From Acanthaster planci (lineage: Eukaryota; Echinodermata; Asteroidea; Valvatida; Acanthasteridae): DNA of 51,497 nt. Every line of letters begins with the position of its first letter. Position 1 is the stretch's first letter. Where the stretch lies: the NCBI RefSeq assembly GCF_001949145.1, contig NW_019091371.1:1931677-1983173 (forward strand), given 5' to 3'. The notes beneath the pieces are model-generated. The model was not told the DNA's origin. It saw only the letters and a list, made by a program, of their open reading frames with translations, and made no database searches. The translations under genes were made by a program, and so were the position numbers. Of this stretch, positions 21,718 to 33,635 are shown piece after piece.

Positions 21718-23910
21718 TCATTTTGATTTCTCAGAAACCATGGAGGTAGCTAGGTAGAAACTAAGTCTTCAGTTGGCGAACGGCATCGCTTACGGCCACA
21801 CAATCATGCTGTCATGATAATCACATGCAATGTCAAAAAGTGTGGCTTTCATTACATCATCCACCATGTGCGAGGGCATGGGTTGTGTACATGCATGTCC
21901 ATGCCCCTCACTTAGTTTGTGCGCATGCGTACTGAATCCCACTGTAGCCAGAAGCCTGTAAAATGGCTCTTGACTTGGACAGGTGGACCCCAAAAGTAAT
22001 TGATCAGTATCAAGCTCAGAAAAAGCTGTTTGGCCCTTATTTCCAGACCGACTAATATTTAAACGCTCAAAGCTCCTTTCGATAACTTGCACGCGATAAA
22101 AATCCTTTTTCTGCCAATTTTTTGCCTGTCTTTCTTACGTACCTCCAAAGTAACAGTCAGAAGTTGGAAGTGAAGCCAACATTTTAGAGGGAATTTTTTT
22201 CAGTTTTGCCAAGTTTTCCCTGACATTTCTCTACTGAATAGTAGAGAATAGTGAGGAATATCATGAACGCTCTAATGAGAAAGTATCATGCAAGAAGGAA
22301 ACCATATGGATGAAAACGGAGAGTTTTTGTTAGTCGGGGCAATTTGGCGTGATTGTACATATTTGTGCAATGCAGAAGGCCAACTCGTACCTAAACGCAC
22401 TCATATCCAGGTCTGTGTTCGTACATGTGCACCATGCCCAAAATCCAGACATCTCATTTTTGACAGCTGCCGATGGCTTTCAATCTTGAAAAATATTAAC
22501 TGATGGATTATTAGTCTTATTCTTATTAGTTTAGTCTTATTAGTTTAGTTAGATAAATTATCAGATGATCTGAGGGGAATTCGACAAAAGTGTGAAAATC
22601 GGGCACTAAAGTAGGTGAAAAACACGGAAAATAATGAAAATGAGTCCCAATGAAAAACGAGGTGAATTTCAAAAACAGTTTTCTTCCTAGAAGAAATAAC
22701 CTTTTTTGTACATAAGAGTTATTAGTCTTTCATGTGGCATCAAAGTGTTTTGAAGGTAAACTTGGCAAAATTGTGAAAATTAGACACAAAGCTAGGTAAA
22801 AAACGATAATTTTTCATAATTATACTTCGTCAATAAATTGACATTTTCCACTTTCTTTGATTTTTTCCCCCGATCTTTTTCACCAGAAGCTATTAAATAT
22901 CACCATTTAATAGAATCTCAGCAAGTTATTTACACATGAGGTCTTCAAGAGACATGGGAGTACAATCCCGTACATGGGTCACCACCGATATACGTCGTCA
23001 GCTAGAATAATTTCAGGCCGACGACCATTATATCACTATTGCACATGCGTGAATACACATTCTAAATGCATACATAAGCTGTTTTCCAATACTCAACTTC
23101 GTCTCAGGCTTCGTGTAATAAACCAATCCTCGACTGTGGGCCTAAAGTGTTCAACTTAACCTGAAATACTATTATGTTTGGCTCTTTTGCATCTTACTTG
23201 ATGTTTTGTGGCACTATCAGACTTACTTTTGCGCTTATAACCTCAAAGTCAAGAAATAAAAAACAGTTGAAGCCTGACATGGAGCAGAAGTTGAATATTG
23301 GTAAACGGCCCTAGTCTATGGGGACCGAACGTACGTGTGTATTAAATCGTGTTCCTCGCTAAACAGAACGGTCTCGTCGTACACGCGTGCATGCCCCTGC
23401 CGTCTGAGGTACATATGTGTACCCATAACGCATTTCACAAAACCAATAGAGTTGAAGACATAATTTTAACGGCTACACTATCCAGTATTACACCAGCATA
23501 ATTATTAGAAGTTTCAAGCCCAATGTGTTAACCTTCGCTCCAGCTGTTTTCAAGTAATATCTTCTCCAGCCATTGTAAGATGTAGAAATTTTGAAAAAAA
23601 TATAATTTTGGGACTAAAGATCGTAATTCGGAATGGTTGGCAGGTATGATAATGCTTGGTTGGGTCAAAGTGTGGATGACGATCTTACATGCAGATGTTG
23701 CTATGAAGTGGAACCCCCAACCACAATAATCTGGAAATCCCTTTCTTAGAACTGAATTGGGCAGCCAACACCATACACAAAATAACTAAGGAGATTAAAG
23801 ACCTCAATTGCTTGGGTAAATGATTCGCTAGAGAGTTAGAACAAAACTTACAAAACAGAAAGGTTATAAATCTCAACTAGAGATGTGGTTGAGACGAACA
23901 ACTACAGGTG
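21718..23910. other. Intron sequence without recognised genes
   Basis: It includes a small inverted repeat near 22230 (TCTCTACTGAATAGTAGAGA) and AT-rich text. Short open frames are present but none resemble known proteins. Confidence 0.45.
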
Positions 23911-23918
23911 TTTCGGAT

Positions 23919-24309
23919 CATTGCTGTAGTTGAGACCACTTAAGACCTTCACAAGACCACACAAGACCTCTAGTCTGAATTCAAGCCACAAGCTATTCAA
24001 ATGAACTGCAACAATAGCATTCCTTTGTCACTGTTCACCCTATTACTTGTAGCTGTTCTTGTGCATGATCTTCCATATGATGCAAGGATGCAAGATATGT
24101 GGGAAAGGGGGACCCCCTCTATTGTGTCTTCTTTTGTGTTGATGGAATCTTTAGAATTCCTTTCAGATTTCCGAGAGGATTGCAGTAGGCACAATAGCCT
24201 TAGGGTGTACAGCTTGTGCATCACATTAAGGGGGGGTCCCCCTTTTTCCACATATCGTGCCGGGTATCTGGTCTTGTGATGGTCTTGTTAGGGTCCGACT
24301 ACAACATTG
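23919..24309. mobile_element. hAT MITE with exact 8-bp target duplication
   Basis: TTTCGGAT occurs at 23911-23918 and again at 24310-24317, immediately flanking the element. The ends are CATTGCTGTAGTTGAGACC and, inverted, CAATGTTGTAGTCGGACC. Subterminal AAGACC/GGTCTT words repeat in both arms. Length is 391 bp with no transposase. An 8-bp duplication is diagnostic for hAT. Confidence 0.85.
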
Positions 24310-24394
24310 TTTCGGATTGAGGTTTTTACCATGTCACTTCTTGCTACTTGCATATTTCAACCGAACCGAATATAAAATTCAGAAAATACAATGC

Positions 24395-24960
24395 TTTGAA
24401 AGATGTATCTTTCATGTTAAGTGACGTGTCACCTGAAGACTTCATCATCACATGATTTCAATTTTCATCTATAACATTTCCCTTTGTACCTACATATGAA
24501 GGTTCAACCCAATTGGACTTGTACTTCGGGAGATATACAGCTTCAAATTATTCACCTTTAATATCACGCGACTTGTCACTTGATGAGGTCATGACCAGAT
24601 GATTTCAATTTTCGCCTAAAACACTTCCCTTTGTAGCTACATGTACATGTACATCCAAAGTTTCAACCAAATTGGACATGTACTTCCGGAGATATAGGGC
24701 TTTCAAGGATGAACCTTTAGTGTTATGTGACTTGTTATCACCACATAATGTCATTTTTCATCTGCACCACTTCCCTTTCTAGCTGTCTGCTAAGTTTAAC
24801 CCAAAGCGGACATATACATGTACTTCAGAAGATATGGAGATTTGAAGTCTGCACCTTTCATGTCATATCACATGACCACCTGATGACGTCACAGTGACGA
24901 TTTTTCTAATACCCTCTTACCGATATAAATTTTACATTCGCACCAAAAATTCAGGATCTG
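24395..24960. repeat. Degenerate tandem repeat, unit about 147 bp
   Basis: Landmark TTCCCTTT falls at about 24478, 24625 and 24771, spacing 146-147 bp. Each unit has CCTTTMATGT, a GTGACTTGTCAC-like palindrome, GATGACGTCA-like words, a GTTCAACCMAATTGGACATG run and GGAGATATAG. A fourth, poorer unit runs to about 24960. Similar GATGACATCATGATGTCAT words reappear at 27460-27490, 27630-27660 and 28040-28070. Confidence 0.7.
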
Positions 24961-26026
24961 TGGCATTACCAGAAGCAGAACTAGCTTTTTAGACTAAAAA
25001 AAGCATATAAATCAAGCCAGACTAGCCAAATACACTGTACCTGTTTCGGTAGTGAAGTTTGACTGATGCAAATGGGCATGTGCCACGGGCCTGATAGATT
25101 TCATTACATGTATTCAACCCTGGCCCACAAATTTTCAGGAGGGTCAGTGTGATGCACTTCCCACTGGCCCTGCAAACAACCAAGATATTCAAGTTTATTT
25201 TGACCCCTCTATTCCACAGAAAAATTATGCAAATATACGGCCTTTAACCTTGAATGGCAAAAATGTGTACTTTCAAAAGGCGAAATTGTGTTTAAATTGT
25301 TAGCTTAAAATATTTCGAACATTTCCAGAAAGATTCAGGATTCTTGCACTGCTGGCATTTTTGGATTATGTTAATTTGAATCTTGACCAAAAACTGAAAA
25401 TGTATATGAATTATACATATGCTGTGCATGTACGTGCACGGTGTAATGTGCAGTATTACATGTACATGTATGTATTATACATACAAGCACAATTTTATCA
25501 CAGCACTAAGGCAGTCATTGACACATTGCTCTGATCATGGAGGAATGATCTGTCCTGAACCCTCCAAACTCAGTGAACGAACCAAGCCAACACTATTCCA
25601 GAAGTCATCATGACTTGATGTTGTTGACAAGTTGTTGAAGCTTCAATTTATCTAAGATGTGAAGGCCGATTGTTTAAAAAAAGGTACAATCTTGTCCTTT
25701 TCACACTATTTCTTGCCAAAAATGCTACTCATTTAGTGTAGTTCTCACCATCATTACGCGGAGTTTGTGGACATGAGCATGAAGATTTCATTTTACTCCA
25801 ACTGGATTTGGAGACAGGGAACAGTCTACTGAAAATGCAGAAATTGAGGGCTCATGAGAAAGTCCCAAGTTAACAATAGTTTTTCATGCAGGAATATCAT
25901 GCCTTGAGAAAATTGGACACCGTTATTTGAATCAGGCATTGACAACTGAAAATAAGCAAATGTAATCCAGATATTTTTATCACTATATCAGGATTTGAGA
26001 TGACAGTGACTATTGTTAATAAACCG
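24961..26026. other. Intron sequence, nothing recognised
   Basis: It contains TACATGTA-rich tracts near 25430-25490. No exon or transposon end could be supported. Confidence 0.45.
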
Positions 26027-26030
26027 TTAA

Positions 26031-27237
26031 CCATTTGCTGCCGGCGAACCCAGTTTCAGGTTCCTTTGGTTTGTACACAAAGTGGCAGCTGGGGTGCCCG
26101 AAATCGGACAACAGATCTGGACCTTGTAACAAAAGACTGTACGCGGGGACAAAAGACCTACTGCTGGGAATGCCATCATTTTTCAGCTAGCATTTATCGG
26201 AGGTAATCTGTCATTGTTTTGAAATAGGATACCGCTGTTAATTAAAATTAAAATCGCCGTGCACAAATACGGGTGTTTTTCAAGATTTCCCATTTCAAAA
26301 TTCTTCAGAAAAATTCATTACTTCATTTACTGGACGTTTACACCCACACAAATGACTGTCTGGTGGCTGCTCTAATCTGAATGGCAACAACCATTGACAT
26401 CCGTGTATTTCAGCTAGGCCTGTGCCTTGTAAAGAGAGCCCAGATTGAGCAGTGTTGCTCAATTTTCTTTTGTTCTCAAAACTGGAGCAGTTCACTGCTG
26501 GCGCTTTTTTCAACGAGGCCAGATTAGTGTGCAGCAGTATGTTGTGTTGCTCAGCACTGCAGCGCTGGTCCATGGTTGTAATAAATCCTTCGTATTGAAT
26601 GCCACAAATGGTGGTGTAGTGTTTAAAAAAATGGACGTATTATCTCCGAAACTGACAACTGAAAAAATGTTCCAGTCCCAGCAGCTCGGTCTTTTGTTTG
26701 GAGTGCGGTCTTTTGTTACAAGACCTGGCTCCTTTGTCTGATTTCAGGCTCCCTGGCTGTGCATACAAACATAAAGTACCCAATACCACGTCCCCCAGTG
26801 CAAAGTGGTCAAATGCCATGTCAAGTGACACCTCTTGACATCATCTGCTCCTAGATCCTCTCTAGCTGGTGGACTAAGAGTGTGGGCCCAATACGAATTC
26901 AGTCAGATTAGCAATACAACACCACTGCACACACATCTGGCCACATTTGTAAAGACACCACTGCTATTCAGCAATGCACTGGGCCAATTTTGGGAACCAA
27001 GGAAATTATGCAACACCTCACAATTCTGGGCTCTCTTTACTGGGTGGCAGGCCTAGCTGCAATACCTGGGCGTTGCCTGTAAGATTAGAGTAGCCACTAG
27101 ACAGTCATAAGTGCGGGTGTAAACGTCCAGTAACAAAGTAAAAAAAAATTTTTTGAAGAATTGTGAAAACGGAAATCTTGAAAATTGCCCGGGAACTCGT
27201 CTCACATACATGCAAATTCCACCAGGCAGGAAGTGGT
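26031..27237. mobile_element. Composite piggyBac MITE (one copy inserted inverted in another)
   Basis: TTAA at 26027-26030 and 27238-27241 flank ends CCATTTGCTGCCGG and CCAGGCAGGAAGTGGT. The interior holds a second, inverted copy: 26280-26470 is the complement of 27020-27195, and 26640-26780 is the complement of 26090-26190. The order is therefore left, right-inverted, left-inverted, right. The right end matches that of the 4.1-kb element at 41389-45463. No transposase is present. Confidence 0.7.
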
Positions 27238-27241
27238 TTAA

Positions 27242-29279
27242 CTGAAATTTTTCTTTGAAATATTACTTGATGTTTTTAATTTGGGGTATATTTCAAATCG
27301 AATAAAGCAATTGAGTGTAAAACAATCATTTTTCTTTCGTTCTCATAGTAATCTTGAGCCAAAACTGAGGATTACTCTTTCATTCAGATCCTTATTAGCG
27401 TGTAGTAGAAAAACGAATAGTAACCTACTGAGAAAAACAGCAGCTTTCACTTCATGTCACATGACCCCTAATGATGTCATTATGACGATTCTGTTCTGGG
27501 ACCTTCTTTACATGAACTAAGAAGGTGTACAAATATGAAATCAATTACATGTACATTTCGAGAAGACTGGCTGTTAAAAAACACGTACAAAACCTATAGG
27601 AAAATACTAAATATTCAAAATCAATTTAAAAATCAGGCAATGACATCATCATGACATCACAAATTGTGCACAATTTTTGTATGTCGGTCATTCCACACAG
27701 TTTATGACGGCGTCCCTTGTTACATCAGTGAAAATAAACATCTTTTTTCCCTGCGTGTGGATTCTAAATTGACATTGTTCTAAATCTTGCTAGGTTCTTG
27801 TAGTGGTGTGCTTCATCTTTGCTGAATAATATGACTTAATCTGTTGTAATGTGAAAATAAAGGGCAATAAAAGTTATCGATGTAACAAGGGATGCTGTCA
27901 AAAACTGAGCCTGAACTTCATGGAATGAACCATATGGGTATTTGTTGGCTGTTAAACTTTGATCATGATTGAAGATCGGCAAGTTACCTAAATAGTGCCA
28001 GAAATGAGCAAAGTCAAAGGGCTGAAATAAATCTTTTAAAAAATCACTTGATGACATCATCATGATGTCATTTTTCTATGCACATCTTTGCACTGAGGTC
28101 CTTCATTGATTGATGAAGATCCAAAGTTGAAAAAGGACCCAAGTTGATGGTGGAAGAAACATGCACAAAACAAATGGACCCTATGCACTGTTTTCTGCCT
28201 TTTGCTGACGAGATATAGGACTTAAAAGAATGTATCTTTAACCCTAACCCCTAGAGACCATTGAAATCATGCATATGCTTGTTTCATTCAGAATGGTTAG
28301 GGTTTACGTCACACGAAAAAATAAAAACAAAATAATCATAAGAAAAACAAAAGCTGTCCCAAAACAGTTAAAAATCTTCATAAAAAGAATGCCTTCTTTG
28401 AAAATGTATAAAAGGTCCCCTGCCTTTCCCCAAAAAAGGGGAAAAAAGCCATGACAAAAAATTAACTGTTTCAGCTGCTAGCCGAAACAGCTAATAAAGA
28501 AAACTCTTGAGTATTCACATACATTTTGCACACAATAAGGTACATCTCTATGCACTATTTCATCACAAAGCGTGATTATGGTATCTCACAAAATCCCTTT
28601 TGTATAAATTTCGTTTAAATATGATTCAAATAAAACACAATATCTTATAGACAACTTGGCTATTTATTCCCAAAATAAGTCTAGAAGAAAGCGTTCAATA
28701 AGGGCCGTAACAGCACAGAAACACTTTGGGAACACAGCGTAATACAAGCAACTGCACAAGCATTAAATTTGATGTTGTTGTCGGGTCATACGAGGCATCA
28801 ATGATAGCATCGATATACAATTTCCTATACTTCAGCCTACAAAATTTCAAGGATGTACATGTACATGTAGATCACAAAAGAAAAACTGCGGCGATGGTCA
28901 TAGGGTACAAAGGAGTCTTACGGTTGTACAACAGGTGGTGCTTCGCAAGCGCACAATGCACTCTGGCTATGGACATACACGTACTAGTCATGCCAGAAAA
29001 AAAAGAAATTTCCTCTGATGTATATGGTATTCACATTTATTTTTACATTCTGAGAATACTGTCAAAACGTAGAAACAATAATGCATTTGTGTGCAATACA
29101 CAGAACATCCAGATCGACCATGGCCATTGTATTTTAAATGACCAAAGTAACTCTTTTAGAAGTTTCAAAAAATTATGTTGAGTTCCATTTTGGTGCCAGA
29201 TGCTATCGTGGTTTCAGAGTCACAACAGTTACCACAATCGCCCAGCAGGCCCCACTGACCATCCTCTACAGTCAGATAC
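27242..29279. other. Intron sequence with GATGACATCA-type words
   Basis: Several fragments resemble the 147-bp unit at 24.4 kb. A hairpin CTGTTTCAGCTGCTAGCCGAAACAG lies near 28466 (shown in part: CTGTTTC...GAAACAG). A 151-codon plus-strand frame at 28726-29181 is unlike any protein I know. Confidence 0.45.
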
Positions 29280-29513
29280 TTTTTTTTGGCAACTAACAAC
29301 CTCTCTTAAAAGGACTCTGACATCATTACCTTGAGACGCTTTTTGAGTTTGGCCTAGTTTTTGGCTTTGTTTCAGACTGGTGACACTGCCTGTGATTGGT
29401 ATCTTGCTCTTTGACAGGCTGCTGCTACATTGAAGACCATCACACTCATCCTTCTCCAGTTGATCATATCCGTACAATCCTAGCAGTTCATCCATTGTGT
29501 TGCTAGCATATGT
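29280..29513 (-). CDS. ZMYM-type gene, internal exon (78 codons) before the MYM fingers
   Basis: A 234-bp phase-0 exon begins after an acceptor TATTAG (29514-29515) and ends at donor AAA|GTATCT (29278-29279). It starts TYASNTMDELLGLYGYDQ and ends LREVVSCQKK; the rest is Ser/Gln/Lys-rich. The tail joins in frame directly to the first MYM exon at 5478 (VVSKKKINYC), so D-to-F splicing gives a continuous protein. Reading past the donor reaches a stop soon after. A role cannot be assigned from sequence; it sits where other ZMYM proteins have the linker before the finger array. The flanking introns are 10-12 kb of mobile DNA. Confidence 0.77.
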
Positions 29514-29981
29514 CTAATATTACAAACAACAAATATGATTTGAAAAACATTACTGCATATGGAAATATATTTAGTTTGAATAAGTTGTGCTATACATGTA
29601 TATCTGTTTGAAATCATTTCATGTCAGACCATGTTTGTCTGCAAGGCTCTCAAAAAGAACACAGCACATTTTAAAAACACGACATGTACATGTAACTCAA
29701 TGGGTATGTGTATATCATATTTTTTAGATCAACAAATTTTTTATACCATGTCCTGGGAATGAATGATCTGCACTCAAAACATCTTTTGTGTCCGTCTTAC
29801 TCCTGAGTTCTTGGGGGATAAATAATGCTAGAGAGCATCATTATTTTACACTCAACAGCAGTAAGTGAACTTCAATTAAAAATGAAATATTCAAAGATAT
29901 TTTAATGACCTGTGGTGTCTGTCACACATCCATGTACAGTGTACAAGTACGTGTACAAAATACTTCGAAGCTTGCTGATAT

Positions 29982-30134
29982 CAGGGGTGAGACTGACCAA
30001 TGATAAAATACATGTGGCTGAAAACAGCTGAAAAAAGGCATAAAGAAGCTGCACTGTGAAAATCTCCTATACTTTTGTACACAGGAAAAAAAGCTGAAAT
30101 TCAAAACCAAAAAAGCTGAGAAATCTCACCCCTG
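29982..30134. mobile_element. Short MITE with CAGGGGTGAGA ends
   Basis: CAGGGGTGAGACTG at 29982 is mirrored by AATCTCACCCCTG ending at 30134. The 153-bp interior is A-rich and repeats GCTGAAAA words. No clear target duplication is seen; the end style suggests hAT. A lone end recurs near 34045. Confidence 0.5.
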
Positions 30135-31126
30135 TTATGTACATGTACGTGTACACAATGCAGAGATGCCAACGTTTCAACATGAAAAAGTGTAATCCTA
30201 TTGCACCTCCACTTCTGGTTTCCCGACCGACACTAATTTTTCGCTGCAACCCGACTCTAAAAAGTTTCATCAGCAAATTAAAAAAAAAAAAGTTTAAAAA
30301 AAATCCTGTTGTTTTTTCTTTCAAAACAAACACCCGTCAACAACTTCTTTTCACATCAAAACACTTGTATTTCACCTGTCTAAAATTGTCAACGTGTGAA
30401 TAGTAATTAATTATTAATTATATTTCCACATTAATTCTGCCGTTTATTTTAATCACTTTTGTGGCAATTTTTGGAAACTTTCGTCCCATTCAATCAGCAC
30501 AAAAACTGTCCAAAATTCCTTACCTACATGTACATGTACCGACCCTATTGAATCGGAAGCAGAGCTGTTTTTTTTCTTGGCCTAACTAATGTGCTTCTTG
30601 GTGTTGTAAGATCCAGTGTGGGCAATATTTATCATTTCACAGTTAAATGCGCTGCAAAACATGTAAGCTTCTCCATGACGAGACTTTGCAATAAATGCCC
30701 ATTTTTTGTGGTGTATTTGTCCCTCAACTCATTATGCAAAAAAAGTCCAGCTGCTCACCAAATATCCAACAATCAAGTCCTTTACTCCAGTCAACTTTAA
30801 CATGATCAACACACATGTGTACGTACACAATCATGTTGCGTATGAAGTGCAATCGTGCCTATTCACCTCCCCCCCGTTCATCGTAGCATTACATGGGGCA
30901 AATGGATGAACTAACCACTCTGATTTCTATTGCTATTGATGCAACTTATATGCACAAACTGCGGGATGCCGGCGACACATTTCTGATGTGCGCATTGCGA
31001 GGCCAGCTCCAAGCTAGTTTACGTAGAGTCAATGCACAATTGTATGATTTTGTATCTTCAAGTTGGAAATCGTAAAAATCTTAGTCTGGATCGTACACTT
31101 GTAAACGAAATAAACAAATTCCTCCC
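30135..31126. other. Intron sequence, nothing recognised
   Basis: No long frame, SINE boxes or transposon ends could be supported here. Confidence 0.4.
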
Positions 31127-31633
31127 CCAGGTTGGGTGGGCCGGGTCTCTTAGTGATACTTACCCCAGCTCAGCCTACCTATGTAAATTTCCCATGTGCC
31201 TATTACAATTTATTGAAAAGACTTGATTATGCATACTGCCACTTGACCCCCCACAATGTACAGCAGTCCCGCTGCCATGTTCGTCCTTTTCAAATCGGTG
31301 AAAACCAATAGAGTGAAAGTGGGGAAGGATGGGTGGGAGCAGCTGGGCAGGGTAAGTATCACTTGGAGAACCGACCCACTCTGTGACCCTCTCAGGGGAG
31401 GAGTTTCCTGCTTTCACATACCCCTGCCCAACACCGAAACCTGGAGATGGGTCAGTGATGGGAGTGTAGTTACTAAAAGGAACTTAAAGTGGGTGTAGCA
31501 AGAGCAAGTACTCATCAGGAAAAACTGCTAAGTAGAGGTATCCATCACCCGGCCCGGAACAGTTAGGACATTGTCTAGACTGCCTAGTGCAGGGTCGCTC
31601 TGCCAGGGGCTGTTTTGCTATGCAGAAGATATT

Positions 31634-32711
31634 TTAGGTTGCCCTCGGTAAGGTGGAGGGAGATTTCCAGCAAGCCACCTGGCCAATTTCAGATAGAGGA
31701 ACTCCTCTGTATGACAAGGATACAGAGGCGGACCACACGCCATCAGCCCTGAGGTGAGATCGCGTCATCTCGTCATGTTGTGTTGGCCAGTCTCGGTTAG
31801 TGGAGATCGTCCATCGGGCAATAGTGTCCTTTGACGCCAGATGAAATGGTTTCATCGTGGTGATGAAGAGCTGGGAATTAAATTCTCGGTGATGTTCGGT
31901 CCTGGCAGGACACCAATTGAGAGCCCAGACCGGACACTATCTCTTGTCAGAGTCGTCTCCCAAAAGTGAGGTTATGTCTGGAACGAATACGTTGGGAGGC
32001 CGGAAGGTAGGCATCTGGTTTTTGTCAGAAACCCAATGGTTGGGATAAGGCGAACCAGATGTGGCTCCCAGCAGATGTGACCATCGGCAATCGATAGGGC
32101 ATGAAGCTTTCTACCTTATCTCGATGTAAGAACTGGTGGAACACCTGTTTGATGCTGATGATGGAGGTCAGATGCATCGGACAGCAGTTCAAATGGGAGA
32201 CCAGCAAGTATGTGTAGGACACTTCCGAGGATAAGATAAGGCGTTTTACGTGGGGACACTAGACAAACTTTCCTCAAAGGAGATTGTGGATGGCAGCGCT
32301 GTCAGAAAACGTCGATCTATCGCTGAAGCTCGAGTGAACAGCTGCCAATGCCGACCAGTAGTTGTGGATGGTGGCAATCTGGAGGCCTGAGTAAAACAAA
32401 TATGTGAGGAAATTTGCAACGGAACTACAGGAGCTTCGGTTGAGGGAAACATCATGGTCATCGCACCATCTCGTAAAATGTTGTCGACGGCTGTTGTAAA
32501 TTTTGCGAGTGGACAGTCGTCGACCCCAGTCTGCCATGGATGCAGCATCTGCAGAAAGGCCCGACGCCCTGAAGGATAGTTGAATGATGTCCAGCACGTC
32601 AAATGAAGACTCTATGGTGCTGGGTGGAGGATTCCTGACTTGGGTTGACAAAGGATGTCCTCCCTGACTGGAAGGACCAGCAGCTGTCGTACCAGGAGTC
32701 TTATAAACCAC
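31634..32711 (-). pseudogene. DIRS tyrosine recombinase
   Basis: The N-terminal core-binding part is open from 32711 to 32274: SFRASGLSADAASMADWG, RRLSTRKIYNSRRQHFTRWC, VANFLTYLFYSGLQIATIH, YWSALAAVHS. The catalytic C-terminal end is at 31855-31634: HLRADGVWSASVSLSYRGV, then PLSEIGQVACWKSPSTLPRA. This order matches DIRS recombinases, which insert a circular cDNA without a target duplication. The final Tyr region is damaged, and stops and frameshifts lie between the two parts. The C-terminus is clearly related to the remnant at 7430-7740. Confidence 0.75.
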
Positions 32712-32763
32712 AGTTGGCTAGGCCAGCACAGAGTGATGAGGAGGATCCGACATGGCTGTCGTT

Positions 32764-33273
32764 CTATCTTGGACAGGAGACGCAGGATATTGAAGGAAAA
32801 GCATACGCCAGAAGGCCCGACCAGTCGAACTGTAGGGGGCCTGTCGCCCATGTCCGTGGGTGCGGGAACCTGGAGCAGAACTTCGGGAGATGGGTTTCGT
32901 CAGTGGAAGGGAAGACGTTGATATGGGGATGCTCGATCTCCGCAAAGATTTGGCTGACCATGTTCGGGTGAAGAATCAGCCCTGTTGGTTGGACGGTGCC
33001 CGAGAATGTGTATCTGCTATGCTTTTGCTGGTTTCCACTATGTGGACAGCCTGGAGGGCAATCCCTTGATCGTTCGTCCAAATGAAGAGCCACCACACAA
33101 GGGCACAGTGTTGAGGAGAAGTACAAAGGGGAAGCTGGCTGACATGTGCTCGGCGATGGTCCACCACCAGAGGTGATTAGGAAGGTCGGCCCACATGCAA
33201 CAGAGGCTGAAGTATTCATTAAAAGAAAAGAATAGTGAGCTCTGTTACACTGTACTATGTTCGATGTGGCCAT
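32764..33273 (-). pseudogene. DIRS RNase H / methylase-like region, C-terminal part
   Basis: The minus-strand frame contains HPNMVSQIFAEIEHPHINVF, LPKFCSRFPHPRTWATG and PLQFDWSGLLAYAFPSI. These match the stretch that follows RNase H in DIRS polyproteins (a pattern of DLFA, P-x-F-x-S and A-x-AYAFPP). The catalytic N-terminal half of RNase H is not convincing here. The frame ends at 32764 by a stop; the recombinase starts about 50 bp further on, in another frame. Confidence 0.7.
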
Positions 33274-33635
33274 TTGTATCCTGAACTTGGAGGACTACGG
33301 CCATATCATTAAATGCAAGGGGAATTAAGATCATTCCGTATGCATTGCAAGAATAGAAAAACTGGTAAAGAGTGTCCAAAGATGGAGAATAGAGATCGCG
33401 AGTGGATAAATGGTGAAATCAGAAATACTTGCCAAGTCAGCCTTTTTTCTTTTGATTACTCAAGGCACAGTCGGAAAAGGCAACCAAGGCAAACCATTAA
33501 CAAAAGTGAGTGCTGACAGTAGGCACACTTTTGTCAGACCTTGTAACAGTCACAGTCCACTTTGGACACGCTCATTAAAGAAGAACTCATGTCCGCCATG
33601 CAACATGGGGCGTGGCCAGGCCGAGCAGAAGAATA

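Noticed and set aside
28238-28252. TTAACCCTAACCCC, telomere-like repeat (also at 13361-13376)
   Set aside because: Only two hexamers in each place; too short to mean telomeric DNA.
28726-29181. 151-codon plus-strand open frame
   Set aside because: There is no recognisable domain, no supported splice or promoter signal, and it lies in a minus-strand intron rich in repeats.
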